Shown here piece by piece: positions 1 to 12,500 of a DNA stretch of 64,000 nucleotides (positions are counted from its first letter, which is position 1; each line of letters starts with the position of its first letter). The stretch is from the NCBI GenBank assembly GCA_932521035.1, contig OW051494.1, positions 9,472,001 through 9,536,000 on the forward strand, in the 5' to 3' direction. The stretch is from Oscheius dolichura (lineage: Eukaryota; Nematoda; Chromadorea; Rhabditida; Rhabditidae). A program made the translations under genes and the position numbers. The notes beneath the pieces are model-generated. The model had not been told where the DNA came from and searched no databases. It saw nothing but the letters and a program-made list of their open reading frames with translations.

Positions 1-19
1 GCGGCGCTCAGACTCTTTC

Positions 20-137
20 GGTTACGGCCATACCACGTTGAAAATACGCCATCCCGTCCGATCTGGCAAGTCAAGCAACGTTGGGCCCGGTTAGTACTTG
101 GATCGGAGACGGCTTGGGAATCCCGGGTGTCGTAACC
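20..137 (+). rRNA. 5S ribosomal RNA
   Basis: 118-nt 5S rRNA gene, transcribed by RNA polymerase III; structural RNA of the large ribosomal subunit. The 5' GGTTACGGCCATACCACGTT and 3' GGTGTCGTAACC ends pair as the terminal stem, and the internal control region GTTAGTACTTGGATCGGAGA is intact. The sequence is close to the C. elegans 5S gene. A run of five T directly after it (138-142) is a Pol III terminator. No SL1 gene sits beside it, unlike the linked 5S-SL1 repeat of Caenorhabditis. Confidence 0.97.
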
Positions 138-392
138 TTTTTCCATTCTTTTGCTTTTATCTTCATGCTTTTTGACTTATTCTTTGAGATTTCAGCTTCT
201 TTTTTCGATTGCAAAAGCCATTTTTACACCTTATTTTTAGTCTAAACGATTAAGAATCGAAGAAGTCTGTTGTAATTCATTTATTTTTCTAATTTATGGG
301 CAATGCTCTGAAGAAAACGGAAATACAATGGGTACAAGAAGCCGCAAGGTTGGCAAATTAGGGTTGAATCTCTTGCCACTTTTCATCTTCCA

Positions 393-788
393 CTAGGTCA
401 GATTCTTGACTCGAATGGTTGAATAAATTAGTGTTATTCGCGTTTCCAGGGCAGCAAAAAGTGGCCGGAACTCATCGAATGCAATCCAATCGCCTGAACT
501 TTGACTGTTTTCAAAAAGGAAGAAGTAATCACCTATACTGTCCCCATTACATGTCCCATTATTAGCGGGACTGATATGAAGTGGAAAAAAAGGCTGATTC
601 CATTCCTTCCATTTCTTATTAGTTACTGAAATTGGAAAATATTGGGGAAAGAGTAAATGAAATACCAATAGTTGTGCCAGAAGGATATTCAGGAATATTG
701 TAGACCTTAGTTCGATAAGGGCAAATAATTTCCTCGGTAGAGCTCTTGTTTTACACCGGTTGCTGCGATCCATTTCACAGTTATTCAT
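393..788 (-). CDS. Uncertain 131-aa ORF with one hydrophobic segment
   Basis: Single open frame on the minus strand with a basic N-terminus followed by a hydrophobic stretch (about residues 26-52) and a polar C-terminal half with an N-G-T glycosylation motif. It would fit a small type II membrane or secreted protein, but I recognise no family, no clear promoter and no splice partners. It may be a chance ORF. Confidence 0.15.
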   Translation of the reverse strand: MNNCEMDRSNRCKTRALPRKLFALIELRSTIFLNILLAQLLVFHLLFPQYFPISVTNKKWKEWNQPFFPLHISPANNGTCNGDSIGDYFFLFENSQSSGDWIAFDEFRPLFAALETRITLIYSTIRVKNLT

Positions 789-849
789 GAAGAAAATTTG
801 AGTGGAAATATGCCACTGAAAAGGGATTTTCTAGGATTAGGATTTTGAA

Positions 850-1215
850 GCCAACGTTCTTCCTCGCCGCACCCAAAACTCACCAAATGCGCGCCGCGCT
901 CGAATAATTCGACCTTGCTTATTTTTTTAATGTCTATCTTGTTCAGAATTTTATGGCGGACAAGCTGATCTAGGTTATATTCCATAAGAATAATAAATTG
1001 CTGAGATGTAACCCAAAATAGAGTTTTTGAGGTGAACATAGCGTTTCTCTCGATAACTCAACAATTTCTTATTCTTATGGAATATAGGCTATACCAGCTT
1101 GTCCGCCATAAAATTCTGAACAAGATAGACATTAAAAAAATAAGCAAGGTCGAATTCTTCGAGCGCGGTGCACATTTGGTGAGTTTTTGGGTGCGGTGAG
1201 GAAGAACGTTGGCCA
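850..1215. repeat. Foldback (inverted-repeat) element, copy 1
   Basis: Two arms of about 150 bp (roughly 850-1010 and 1060-1215) are reverse complements: both carry CAACGTTCTTCCTC, a GGCGGACAAGCT core and TTATTCTTATGGAATATA, with a short spacer. A diverged second copy lies at 58962-59265. The ORF across it (785-1039, minus) is a by-product of the palindrome. Confidence 0.8.
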
Positions 1216-2398
1216 AACGGTTTTAAAGAGAGCATCTGCTTCACATCCTCATTCCCCTTTATGCTCCATGAGATTGGCTTCTTGCCTTCAACAAATTTAC
1301 CGGTTCATTCCAACCGCCCCCAGTTGTCCTCACAGATGAACCATAAACAATCTGCCTCATTTTTGGAAATGGGTCAAGGGGGACAACTTTCGCCTAACAA
1401 CAGTTTGGTAAACGATGATATCCGGTAATTCCATCATCCATTTTAGAAGGAGGTTTTCTGCAAAGCGATCGCCGTATGAAAAGACACTTGAACCAACGTC
1501 TTAAAAAGTGCAGTGGTTTGATTCTTCCCATCAAAAGGTTTTCTTCGAGTATCACGTTTCTCTCTTCTTTAGCCCGTGAAAAAGTGGTTACTTTACTGCA
1601 ATTGCTGATTCTCGATAAGATTTCAGGGTGCGATAACTCGTCCACCAGTGTTCCTCCTCTTTTTCCGCCAAGAAAATTGACTTCAACTCTCTTCTCTAAC
1701 CACAAATTCCCGTCGTTTTTAATCCGTTCTTCTCGATCCGTGAAGTGGCAGCCTACTCTGCAGTTCGCGGTGTGTCCACTGCCGTGTGGCTGGCTGACTC
1801 GCCGTGTATTTGTTCTCTGTTTATTCATGTTTCCTGCGAGTAGTCAAACATTTTTCACCTAACCAACTCCGAATTGACTAAATTTAACCTCCCTTTGCCC
1901 AAATTTCATAAAAATAGGGGTATTTTTATTCTTTTGCCTTTTGAAAGACAGGATCCCCTCCTCTCCCCACCAGAAGAAGACAAATTACCGTAATCTGTCC
2001 CAAAATGGGAAGGCGGGAGTGACAAACTGATTAAAAACAAGTCCGTCATCAGGTATACCTCCCGTTTCCTATATTTTCCCATATTCTATTCTCCCCCTTT
2101 TCCGGCCTAGGGATCGATCCCATAGCCATCTGTTCAAACAGAGTGGAGTCATTTTTCTCTCTCTCTGCCAAAACTCTACCAGGACAACGGGCTCCCGTTT
2201 TGCATTTTGGATCATTTTAGATTCTATTGTCTAGGTTTTAATCCATTTTGGACCGTTTCTGATTTGTCTGTCTCGTTTAGAGCCCTGAAATGGTTCCCGA
2301 CTTGAGATTTGTTGCTTTTCAATTTCAGAAACCTTTCTTATTGTTTTTATTGGAACATCAAAAAGGTAACAATCCACTTTCCGCTTGTAAGGCCCCCG
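1216..2398. other. Intergenic, no supported gene
   Basis: Overlapping ORFs on both strands (1476-1862 plus, 1394-1828 minus) show no recognisable domain, signal or splice pattern. Nothing else supportable is seen here. Confidence 0.5.
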
Positions 2399-2628
2399 GC
2401 ATACATGAGCAAACTGCCCAATTTCGGGCGCGGCCGTTTTTGACCGTAGGAGGGAGTGTCGGGTGTTTGTGTTCGTATCTCAGTCATTTCTTGGTCGATT
2501 TCAAAAATTCAAAGACCTAGTTGGAGAGTACGGCAAGGCGATTCTAATGAACCCAGTTACATCTCAACTGTCCCGACAGAAAATTTGTATCCTCGCCAAG
2601 TTTGAGGGAGGATAGTTACGTAGCCCCC
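2399..2628 (+). repeat. Repeat family A, copy 1
   Basis: About 230 bp. One of ten copies of a short element. Diagnostic internal blocks are GTCGGGTGTTTGTG, TTCTTGGTCGATTTCAAAAA and CTAATGAACCCAGT. Better copies end in inverted repeats of the form CATACATGGGCAAACGCC. Confidence 0.85.
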
Positions 2629-3838
2629 GTTTGCCCCTGAAATATGGTCCATTGGATTCCCGAATCCTGCAAAGATTCTTGAGCTTACCTAGGTCACAAA
2701 ATGTTCGTAAGATCCAATAGCCCTGAAAATCCTAGTTTTTCGATGTTTTCCCTACCCGAACGGCCCCTGAAAATATGTTTGTAAGCTTGTTTTGTCAGCA
2801 TTTCTGCCATTTTTTGAAGGGTATCCTAGCAACGGTCAGGAGCTTTACGTTTACGGGACTGGGATCAAAAACACAGACGAAAAACAAAAATAATGCGGTT
2901 TCTAAGGCCTCTGGGAGCTATAAAAGGGATTCCGTACAGCTTGGGCGATCTTTTGGTAGCCAGAAAAGTTTCCCCTCTTTTTATGAGAGCCACCACAGTT
3001 CACACACCCTATTCTCTCTCCTCCATTTCCTCCCGTTTTAATGTGTTTTTATTCATGAGAAAAACATTAACAGTGTCGTCACTCCTGCCATCACTCCCCC
3101 ACACTGTTTCCCGAAAACGGGGGTCGAATAATAATAAAATGACACTATGGCGGCTGACAACACACAGCTGACAACTGAATAGTCGAAGAGTGAATCATCG
3201 GCTGGCTTTTCACTGGTTTCTCAGGGGGAATTCGTCCAATTGCCAGAGATTTTTAGTTGTTTTCTTAGTTTCCGAGAGCTCTTGTCCTTCTCATCGTAAA
3301 TTTGCAAGAATTGGATGATTTGGGGGAACTCTTCGCGTTGTTTCAACCGCCAAACATGGAAGGAAACGTCTCTATAGCGCGTGGATCCACTAGATACCTG
3401 AAATATTCCCTGAAAATCTCCAGCATTACGTTTCTCACATTATCCCAGCTCCAAGAGGTTCTTGTAGGCATAACCAAAGGGTGGGCAAATTTTGGTTCCT
3501 TCCCTCCACGACAATTTCTTATCCGTATTCTCGGGAAATTGTCTTCAACTATATCACGGGAGCTAAACCTCTTGTCCAATGTTGCTGCGCGAGTTCTTGA
3601 ACTACAACAACGGGAAGGCGAGCCGGTACTCTCCCATGTGGCCAAGTCGATGGTGTGAGGGAGCCCGTATCCATAACCGCTGAAGTTGTTACTGCTGTTG
3701 GTAGAAGCCGCTGGCCGGTTAGGTTTTGGAATTCAGTTGAGCGTAAGGCCTTACGGTGCTCCAGCTTCTGCCCTTTGTTACGGCTGCACGGGGTCGGAGA
3801 GCAGCAAGAGCAGTTAATGGCAGCAAAAGTCAGCATGG
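2629..3838. other. Intergenic, no supported gene
   Basis: Several overlapping short ORFs on both strands (for example 2775-3041 and 3302-3658) without recognisable protein features. I see no RNA gene here. Confidence 0.5.
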
Positions 3839-4010
3839 TCTGTCAAGAAAAAAGACGACATTCAAGGTCTAACTGGCCGAGAACAAATTTTAGTGATGGA
3901 GCGAACTGACAGATCATTTTTGAGCGGCCAAGAAGAAAAAAAGGCGAGTAAGTTCGGCTCGCGACTAAATCGTTAGACCTTGAATGTCGTCTTTTTTCTT
4001 GACAGACTAT
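3839..4010. repeat. Short inverted-repeat hairpin
   Basis: Arms of about 34 bp at 3839-3872 and 3977-4010 are near-perfect reverse complements (TCAAGAAAAAAGACGACATT and its complement) around a spacer of about 100 bp. This is the layout of a small MITE or a transcribed hairpin. Confidence 0.7.
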
Positions 4011-4591
4011 AGCAGCCGTGGTTGGCTTTGATGGTAGAGAAACAGAACGGTTCCAAAATTACATGCAGGAGAAAATAGCCTTGCGTTCACTGCAGACCCA
4101 TTGAAGGGAGTTTCATCGGTCGAACACACTGAAAGGTGCTATTCTTCTCCCGAAAGAGCAATAACTCCCCGGTCTTTCCACAGCGTTGCGTTTCTGACCC
4201 CTGATATCCTTTTCTTCCGTTTCGGCAGCCAAAAATGCTCCAAATTAGCTGACAGTCTAAAAAAAACCCATCTCCCTCCTCTCTTTCAATTTTAAGACTT
4301 CTCTTGTCCCGACTTTTGATCCGCGGGACCCTATTGGTCTCGCTTTAGAGCTGCGGACATTCGTGTTTCAGCAAATACTCGAAGAAGAAGAAAAAGTTGA
4401 CACACTTCTCCTTTTCTCTCTCCTTGTCGCATACCTTTGACCCCCGAATTTCTAGAAGCAGCTTTTGAGCCAGTCACCTCCCAATTACCAAACATCCGTT
4501 TCCCTGGTTCAATCCATGCCGTTTCACAATGTTTGCCCTCTTTTCCCCCTCTTCTTCTCGTCTTTTTCAATAGAATATCACGTCAATGGCT

Positions 4592-4602
4592 CCCTTTTCC
4601 AG
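4592..4602 (+). promoter_or_regulatory. Likely SL trans-splice acceptor
   Basis: CCCTTTTCCAG ends 8 nt before the ATG at 4611 of the PTTG1IP-like gene, matching the nematode 3' splice consensus with no upstream exon needed. SL1 RNA genes in this window make trans-splicing plausible. Confidence 0.55.
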
Positions 4603-4610
4603 AGAAAAAT

Positions 4611-6676
4611 ATGATCGACAAGCGAATATTTCTATTTCTTCCAGTATTAGTGGCCTTGGTAGCCGGTCAGTCGGTTCTAGTGGATAATGGCGATATTACC
4701 GTATCCCAGAGATTTGTAAACTGTACCCTAAGCTCTAATGAAGAGAAAACGTGTGAAAGCTGCCTGAGGAAAGGAAATGTGAGTTCATTTTTACTTGAAA
4801 ACCTCAAATGTGGGGTAAAGAGTACGGTAGCCCCCTAGACTCCGGCGTTTCTGTCTCTTCCACGTATATACCACACTTATCCTTGTTTGTGTTACCGACT
4901 GGATAGACTAGATATTATGTTTATTTGAACTTTTGACCGCGGAATAACTGGACCAGGAGGTGAAATACGAGATGAACCGGAAGGGGTGCAGCTAGAGGTG
5001 TTCCTAGGGTCACTTGGTCGATTTCTTAGCTGTAAATGGTTAAATACTGAAGAACGAAGTTGTTTATGCCATAAAAGAACCGGAAATCCTTTCCTTTCAA
5101 CGCAAAAATGGGCAGAAACAGGAAAAAATGGAAAGAACAAAAGCAAAAATATTTTGGAGGTGCGGGGGATCGAACCCCGGGCCTTCCGCATGCAAAGCGG
5201 ACGCTCTACCACTGAGCCACACCCCCAGTGAAAATGGTGAAAAGGAGAGATGTTCACATCTCCCGCATTCGTTCTAGAGCGGTTTTTGGCTCTAATGGGA
5301 AAAACTGTCTTACAAGTTGGATATAACCATAAAATACAGTCTAACTGTTCTATTTATGATCTAGAAGACATTTAACTTCAAAAATTTGGAAAAAAAAATG
5401 AGCCAATTGCCGCCTCTTGGCCTCCCAGACGGTCTTCCCCTCTTCTCCACCTATTTCCCAATCTCATCAGGACAAATAAATTTCCTTATCTCTCTGTATT
5501 CTCATTGATCTCTAAGGTTATCACTGGCCACTACAACATGAAGTACACAAGTTCTAAAAAAAGTGCTTGATGAGATAAGATAGTACGGCAATGGGGGTAA
5601 GCCACACGCAAGCAGACACGTAATAAGAACACTTGATCAGTTCCGGAAAACTCTCCAACTGCCCAATATTTTTGTAGAATTGACTGCGTAGCATCATTTA
5701 ATACAGAAAAACACAAATTTCAGGACTGCTTCTGGTGTGGAGGACGAGTCAAAAGATGCATGACCTACGAATGGTACTTTCCCGATTGTGATCTGGACGA
5801 CGTCAAGCATAAGCAATGCTGGGGTAGGTATTTTCAAGTTTTTTTTGTTTTCAACAGGCCATTTTTGGTTGAGTAGTCAATGCTCTACGCAGCGAAATGC
5901 CAAAACAGTCTTCTCCTTCTTTTAGAGTGGAATTTATGCCTTGTAAACGTCGTGCAATGCCAATTTTCATTGTTCCATTGAATTGAATCGCCCTAATAGT
6001 CTTTTTCTTTATTTTTCGCTATTCAAATGATTATTTTTAACGGAAACCTCAATATTCTAGGCAACGGGAACAGTTTCTATGCATTTACAACAAAATTTAC
6101 TGTCGTTAAACGTCTTACAAAGCCAAACTTCACCTTTTTAGCGTCTTTGGCAGCTCTAAATGCCATTTTCGGAAATTTCTGCAGGTTTCTTTTGAATTTT
6201 CCAATTTTTGAGTACATTTTTGGCTAAATATTAAATTTTATACGCAGGGAGATGTACAAAAAATCGTTTTCCTTCTTCCGTAGCAAAAAATTCCCCCTGT
6301 AAACACCGTGCAACCTCAAATCTCCCCCTTTCAGTAAACTGGACGGCCCTAATCGTCGTCGTCTCCGTAATCTGCGGTATTGTTCTGGTTATTTTGGTGA
6401 CTCTTCTCTGTTGTTGTTTCTGCAAATGTAAAGAATGTGGCCGGCAGAGAAGAAAGCGAGCCATGGCTCGACGCGAAGTCAAGGAACAAGCCAAACGAGA
6501 CGACTTGTCCATGAGACAAATGGAACGCAGCGCCAAAAGAAACGAAGAAATGCAATATTATAGAGACAAATACGGTAAGCTGCTCATTTTTTAGACTTAT
6601 TAACATGAAATAACATTTTTCAGGTATTCCCTCGGCCAATGGCAGTCCTCTTCCAGAAAAGAAGCCGCTTCCTTAA
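4611..6676 (+). CDS. PTTG1IP-like single-pass membrane protein
   Basis: Exons 4611-4778, 5724-5823, 6335-6574 and 6624-6676 join in phase to 186 aa, close to human PTTG1IP (about 180 aa). Residues 1-20 are a signal peptide. A PSI-type cysteine region follows (Cys 38, 48, 51, 58, 61, 68, 78, 88, with C-E-S-C and C-F-W-C). The family hallmark C-W-V-N-W then leads into a transmembrane helix (about 94-114), a juxtamembrane Cys cluster (C-C-C-F-C-K-C), a charged coiled-coil-like tail rich in Arg/Glu and a KYG motif near the C-terminus. N37 and N91 are possible glycosylation sites. In vertebrates the protein binds PTTG1/securin; its nematode role is unknown to me. The tRNA-Ala gene lies antisense in intron 1, and intron 2 holds a decayed copy of the exon 3 start. 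Confidence 0.88.
5155..5226 (-). tRNA. tRNA-Ala (TGC)
   Basis: 72-nt cloverleaf on the minus strand. The acceptor stem pairs 7 bp with one G-U, the A box is GTGGCTCAGTGG, the anticodon loop CTTTGCATG has TGC (plus-strand 5192-5194), the B box is GGTTCGATCCC, and the discriminator is A at 5155. It lies in intron 1 of the PTTG1IP-like gene, in the opposite direction. Confidence 0.95.
5880..6005 (+). pseudogene. Decayed duplicate of the intron 2/exon 3 boundary
   Basis: This stretch of intron 2 resembles 6240-6360: both hold a C/T-rich tract, TGTAAAC(G/A)(T/C)CGTGCAA, and then a version of the exon 3 start, with GAATCGCCCTAATAGTC here versus GGACGGCCCTAATCGTC at the real exon. It looks like an old tandem duplication whose copy has lost its splice acceptor. 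Confidence 0.6.
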
Positions 6677-9534
6677 GTTTTATCCCCCCCCCCCCCCCCC
6701 CGCATTTGTACAATTTTCCCTCATTTACCCCCGATAAATTCGGGTAATCATGAGATTTTTTGTGTTCTCGACGTCAGAAATGAAGTATTCTGCCAGGTTA
6801 TCACGTTGACTAGACCTTTAAATTTATAATAGAGCGAGAAATTCGAAGGTTTGGGGTCTGGAAGAGAAGAAACTGTCGTTTTAGCGTTTTCTACCCGATT
6901 TTTGCCTGGAAAACAGTATTTCATCGGATTTTCTTAATTTTAGACCTTTAAATTACTTCCAGAATAATAAAAAAGATATAATTTACAGTAAAAAGCTGTT
7001 CTAATTAGAGAAAATGGGTAAATTTGGTCAAAAACGGCTCTTTATACCTTTTAGGGGCCGTTCTTCCGCCTTTTTTCTGTAAGATTCCATTTTCTTGATA
7101 ATTTTGCCCGGAATTTTATCTGTTTCCTTCATTTTTATTTTGTTAGTCTTTTAAAAATTTTCCCAGCTCATTAATTTGAAGATTTTTACATTAAAATGAT
7201 CAGGATCCCTCGAATCTGAAGCGGCCCCCTCGTTGGACTCGGCGGTGGTGGCGGCGGCGGCGTTCGTTCCCCCCACATTCCCCCTCCGTCACCATCACCC
7301 CCCTCTAGAGCCTAGAGAGAAAACTGAGAGAGAGAGCGAGAGATCGGGAGCGACGCGGAGCGGTCGCTCTGCGTAGCGGTTGCGTCGTCGGGGGGTAGGG
7401 ATGGATAGGGACGGCGAGAGGGCGCAGACGGCCAATATGTGTGTGTGGATGGTGTGGCACAGCTGGCAAGATGCCAACAATCAATATCGGTATTTTGCGA
7501 TCGGCAAGGGGGCAAAGGGGGGCAGAAAGAGAGCCGAGACTGGGTTAGGGAGGGGGGTTCCCCCGGGGGAGGAGGAGGGGAATGGGCCCTAGGGGACTGG
7601 AAAGATGGAAGATCTGAGGAGTCAAGTAAGACCAAGGAAAGCAACAAAGCAGGGAGAATTCTTCCGTTCAGGACCCGTTATGGGAAATTTCAACTTTTTC
7701 ATCAAAACTTGAAAGTTGGGCGAATTTACTTGGATTTCTATAGGAATTTATGAAAAGCAAAGAAGGAAGGTTTCTTGGAGCAGACTAACCTAGAAAATCA
7801 AGAATTCTATAAATTTTATGTATAGAAAAATTATGAAATAGTAAAATATGGATTTATTTAATGAATTTAAAGCATTTCACAGAATTTCAGCCGTTTTTCA
7901 TTGGAATTTCTCACTGAAAAGCCGAAAAAGACGGGAAACGACCTATTTTTGGACTGAAAGCTATTTTCTTCAAATTTTTTCCGGAAAATGTTACTTTTCT
8001 TTGTAATTTTATGATTTTTGAAGGGAAAATAAGGTTGAACATCAATAAATTTCTGAAAAATGGTATAGGAATCGGAAAAAATCAACCGTGTGGTCCAAAT
8101 TCTTCATACTTCGTGGTTTATAGCCTTTTTCTTTCCAGATTCTTTACCTTTTCATTATTTAAAATATAAATCATGCAGTTAAACAATTTATTAACGTTCT
8201 GTTAAAAAAAAGTTGAGCTTGAATACTGAATAAAACGTCCTTTTCTTCCTTTTCTCAATCTTGGCCCAGTTTCCTGCTCGTTTCCTGGAAAATTCCGACC
8301 ATTTTCCTCAAATTTTTTCTAGAAATCGTCCCTCTACGACCGCCTTTGACAGTATGTCCGTCCCTGTATATTAGGTGACCTTAGACTCAAGGGTCATCTC
8401 CGCCGGTCCCCCACCGCGTGGGGGAGACTGCCACAGGTGTGAGACGGTGGGAGACGGGCCGGGGGGAAGAAGTCAGCCACGTGGTAACAGCATGCAGAAA
8501 AATTCCAGAAAGTTTCCAAGCCACAAGATCCTAGAAAAGCAGAAATATTAAATTCTCCCCGATTTTCAGGTCCCCGCGGCCCTATCGCTTGACCACTCTC
8601 TCCTTCTCCTCTCCCCGCCAGCCCCCCTGTGGACACACCCATCTGGGAGGGAGAGCTCCTCCCACTTTTTCATTTCTCTTTACTCCTCTCTTCTTTATTT
8701 TTTCTTCCTTTTGCTGTCTACTTTATTCTTAAATTATTCTACATCTAAAATAATCCAAATATCTTTAAAAATAAGCAAATTAGTCGATTTTAACGGGATT
8801 TTCAAGATTTTTGCCAGTTTTCCATGTTCTGCCCCCTAAAATTGACTAAATCTCATAATTTTAGGCGCTTTAAAACGATTTTTACCGAGTAAACTATCCG
8901 CTATGTTCTTCTCTATCATATTTCAATAATAAACCTAAAAATTCATTCCGTTTTCCCGAAATTTTCAAGAATTTTGGAACTTTTCCCGTTTCCGCGCCCC
9001 AAAACCGGGCAAGTCCGTCATTTCCGCTAGTTTCAAATAAGTTTTGGTAGTATATGGCCCATTTTAGTCTTTTACAACATCTGTAAGCCAATAAATTGGA
9101 AAATGATCGTCTAGTCGCTTATTTTCCCAACTTTTTCGCTATGTTTCGCTTAATATGGCCTCTAACTCCTGTTTTGGCTGTCTAACTTTTTAGTTGTGGA
9201 TTCTAGCTGTCTTATTTTTGTTATTTCTAACCTATTGCAACAAAAAATCTCTTTTTTCCCATCAATTTTACATGTAGTCGCTATATTTCTCTAAAAATGG
9301 GTTCTAACCACTATTTTGGCTGTCTAATTGCCTAGTAATGGTTTTTAGCTGTCTTACTGTGGCTCTTTTCCCTCGTTTTACCGTTTTCTAGCCAAAAATT
9401 CCTTTATTTCCTTCAAATTTCGTCTTTTCTACTCCTTTTCCAATTTTCTCACTTTCAGATTCATGATTACAAACCTCTAATAATAAATGGAATAAGACAA
9501 TTCTGTCCCGTATCTATTCTCAGCTATTCTTCTT
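6677..9534. other. Long intergenic region upstream of the set-16-like gene
   Basis: Starts with a pure C tract of about 18 nt (near 6684-6701). It holds two copies of the TAGACCTTTAAAT motif (6811, 6941), a GC/GA-rich stretch (7220-7600) with GAGAGAGAG runs that could be promoter DNA, and AT-rich sequence with repeated GGCTGTCTAA-like words (9176-9361). Short ORFs in the GC-rich part overlap on both strands and are low-complexity. No gene is supported. Confidence 0.5.
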
Positions 9535-9547
9535 CTTTTTATTTAAG
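9535..9547 (+). promoter_or_regulatory. Likely SL trans-splice acceptor of the set-16-like gene
   Basis: A pyrimidine tract ending TTTTTATTTAAG lies 10 nt before the ATG at 9558, with no coding exon recognisable upstream, as expected for a trans-spliced 5' end. Confidence 0.5.
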
Positions 9548-9557
9548 TCGATAACCG

Positions 9558-12500
9558 ATGGAGGGCGATGATTTCTCCATCAAGCAAAAATCAAATCGAC
9601 TCGAATCTATCGGTGCTAAATTATCCATGTGAGTTCTGATTTCTATTTTTATCCCCTATATTACACACACTATATTATATTTAATATTATTTAATGTGAC
9701 CGCTGTTTGACGCGTTAAACTCTTCCGCCGCCGTCGCTGGGGAACCTAAAACCTAAACGCGGTCTGCATGACGTTTACACGTATTAGCGTGTACTCGTTA
9801 CCAAGTTGTAGCCCCTATTTGTAGAGGTTATACTCCATTTCTAACTGATCTTTTTTCATTTTTATAATCTTCGGAACCTTTAAATTCATAGAGCAGCCTT
9901 ATTTACCCGCTAACTCTAAATATTTTCTAAAAATTTCGATTTTTATGGATTGGCCCACTTCCGCCCTTTGCGCACCCCCTTTGGCGCTCTATTTCCTGAT
10001 ATTTTTTCTGCTTTTTGTTAGTAAATTGTGCAAAATACAGCAAACATCATGCGCAACCCATTCTTCGCTTTAAACCTCTTCAAAATTTTGACAAAAATTT
10101 GAAATTAGTCCGTCAAACCCTCTAAAATGAGAGTTCACCCAATTTCGCACTGTTTTCATGGTTCTCTCTCATATTATTTTATTTTCACGGTATTATCCCA
10201 TTTTTCAAGATAAACAAGACTGGATTACTGTAAATATGCCGAGTAGATTGTTATTTTACTCCCTAAGGAGTCCAAAAGCTGTAAATAGTCCTTTCTGCAC
10301 ATCCCTGTCCCTTTCCCTGATAAATCTGTTGCGGGGAAAAAAGTGCGTTCTGGCTGTCACCGCTTATTGTGGGAATACTGTAGTCCCTTTATCGGTGAAA
10401 CCTTCTCGTTATCGTACTGTAATTAGAAAAAAAGCGGGGCAGTCATAAAAACGTCAACGAAGGGTCCAAACCATACTGTAGTTCAGCGGAAGGGGGAAAG
10501 CATCCCTTTAGGAGTACTGTAGGATTATTTACGGGGAATTGCCATCCTTCACGTGGTTTTTACTTAAAATTAAACGAAATTAGACCTTTAAATATCTTTT
10601 TTAATATTAAATGTCTAATTTTCCCCTTTTCAGACGTGCCCAGGCCATGGTAAATGGCATATCAACTGGAACACGGTCTCAGCTAACTATTCAACAAACT
10701 AGCGTGGTGAGTTCTCGTTTCCCTGATTTTCTTACTTTTTCTCGCATTTCAGTGCCTCGACTGCGGAGCGGCTACTCTTGGAGTAGAAATATGTAATATC
10801 TGCTCGAGTCGGGGGCAAATCCCCGCAGGATCTGGGCTGCAATGCCCAGTTTGTGCCCAACTCGTCCTGGAACAGGGCGCTCGATGTTGTTCGGCTTGTA
10901 GACGGTAGGATTTCATACCCTTACCTTTATTTTTTTTGGCTTAAAAATATGCAGTTACGACCTTGAGAGAGAGCGCCCGAACCCGTACCATTTCCCATAC
11001 ATGGGCGCCGCGTTACCTAACCTATCCTCTGTCAAAGTTTGTGGGGCTACAGATTTTTTGATAGAGGCAGTTGAGATGTGACCGGGTTCATTAGAATTGC
11101 CTTGCCGTGCTCTCCAACTAGGTCTTTGAATTTTTGAAATCGACCAAGAAACGACCGAGATACGGACACAAACACCCGACACTTCCGTCTACTCCCAAAA
11201 ACTGGCGCGCACGAAATTGGGCGTTTTGCCGTATACCGCCTCGGCAGAACCACTTCTTTGCTCAAACAGCTTCCAAACTTCTATATTTTGCTCCTGCCGA
11301 GGTTCTACGGGTGCAGAGTTAATCGCGATCAGCAAAGGCAAGATAATCGTCTCGCTTCTGTTTTTGAGTCAAACTTCGCTTTTCAAAGGAAACCCGCCAA
11401 ATTATCGATTTTTCCTCCACCCACCTGACAGAATGGGCTATTCCAGGATGGTTCATAAGAATTGCGACCGATCGGAGCCGTCCATAGCCGGATATGTCTG
11501 TATCCCGTGTCGGAAGTCGTCTATTGCTAACGACGTTATGCTCGGAGCGCCGATCTCACCCGCCATTGCTGATATTCCCGGTATCTTCAAGCTTTTCTCT
11601 CATTTTTCTTAAATATTTTTAATTTAGAACTTTAACCTAACCTCTTTTTTTAATTCTAGGCACTGGAATAATTTCCGATCCTGCGCCGGGGCCATCCTCC
11701 ACGCTGAATCCCTTCGCTGAGCCGGTTCTTCAGGTATTTTCGCCATTTTCGGGTCCTGAACAGAATTTTTAGAATCCTCTGGTGGATTTTAGTGAAATCT
11801 ATAACTTGGAAGACTCACCGGCGACTTGTAGCGACCAAAATTCTCCGAATTTCTATCCAGAAAACTCGCCATCCGATGTGGATGAGGATTTCGTCCCTGG
11901 AAGGTGGGCTACGGCTTTTTGGCCGATTAGAATTCCGTGAATTCATTTTTTGCCTGTTTTTACGGTCTTCGCTGTCTAACTGTGGCTTTATTCTTCACAA
12001 AACGCCGTTAATAAGCCTATTTTCCTTATTAAACCGAATTTTTCAGTACCCGCGGCCGAGGAGGGAAGAAAAAGCCCGGCAGGGGTCAGATGAAGACCCG
12101 ATCTGGTGGAAAGCCCCCAACCGGCGCCTTTTTGGATAAAATAAACCAATCGACCAGAGGGAAACGAGGAAAAAGAGGAGCTAATAAGAATGGAAAAGGG
12201 CCGTCGAACACCGGAACACGGGGCAGGGGACGAGGACGACCGTCTCCTAGCATGCACCAGCATCCAGTGACTAGTCATGCTCAATTCCAACAGATGCTAC
12301 TGGCTCAACATGCGGCAGCCCACTCCCACTCCTTGGCTCATCTCTACCAACCACAGCCACCGCAACAGGTAGGAAAAGCTATTTTTACCAAAAAGGGGAT
12401 TGAAAATAAGAAAATTTGACCAAAAATCGCCGTTTTCCGAATTCATCTAGTTCTCCAAAATCTGCTCGCTGTCTAACTGTGGCTGGAAAAGTCAAGGCTC

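Noticed and set aside
20-137. A linked 5S-SL1 repeat as in Caenorhabditis
   Set aside because: No SL1 leader lies near the 5S gene; the four SL1 genes are 50 kb away without 5S.
1394-1862. Overlapping ORFs on both strands
   Set aside because: Neither has a recognisable domain, signal or splice context; only one could be real and I cannot choose.
7312-7753. ORFs in a GC/GA-rich stretch
   Set aside because: Low-complexity Pro/Ser/Gly translations in several frames; better read as promoter-like DNA.
8394-8642. 82-codon minus-strand ORF
   Set aside because: No domain, no partner exons, low-complexity Gly/Arg composition.
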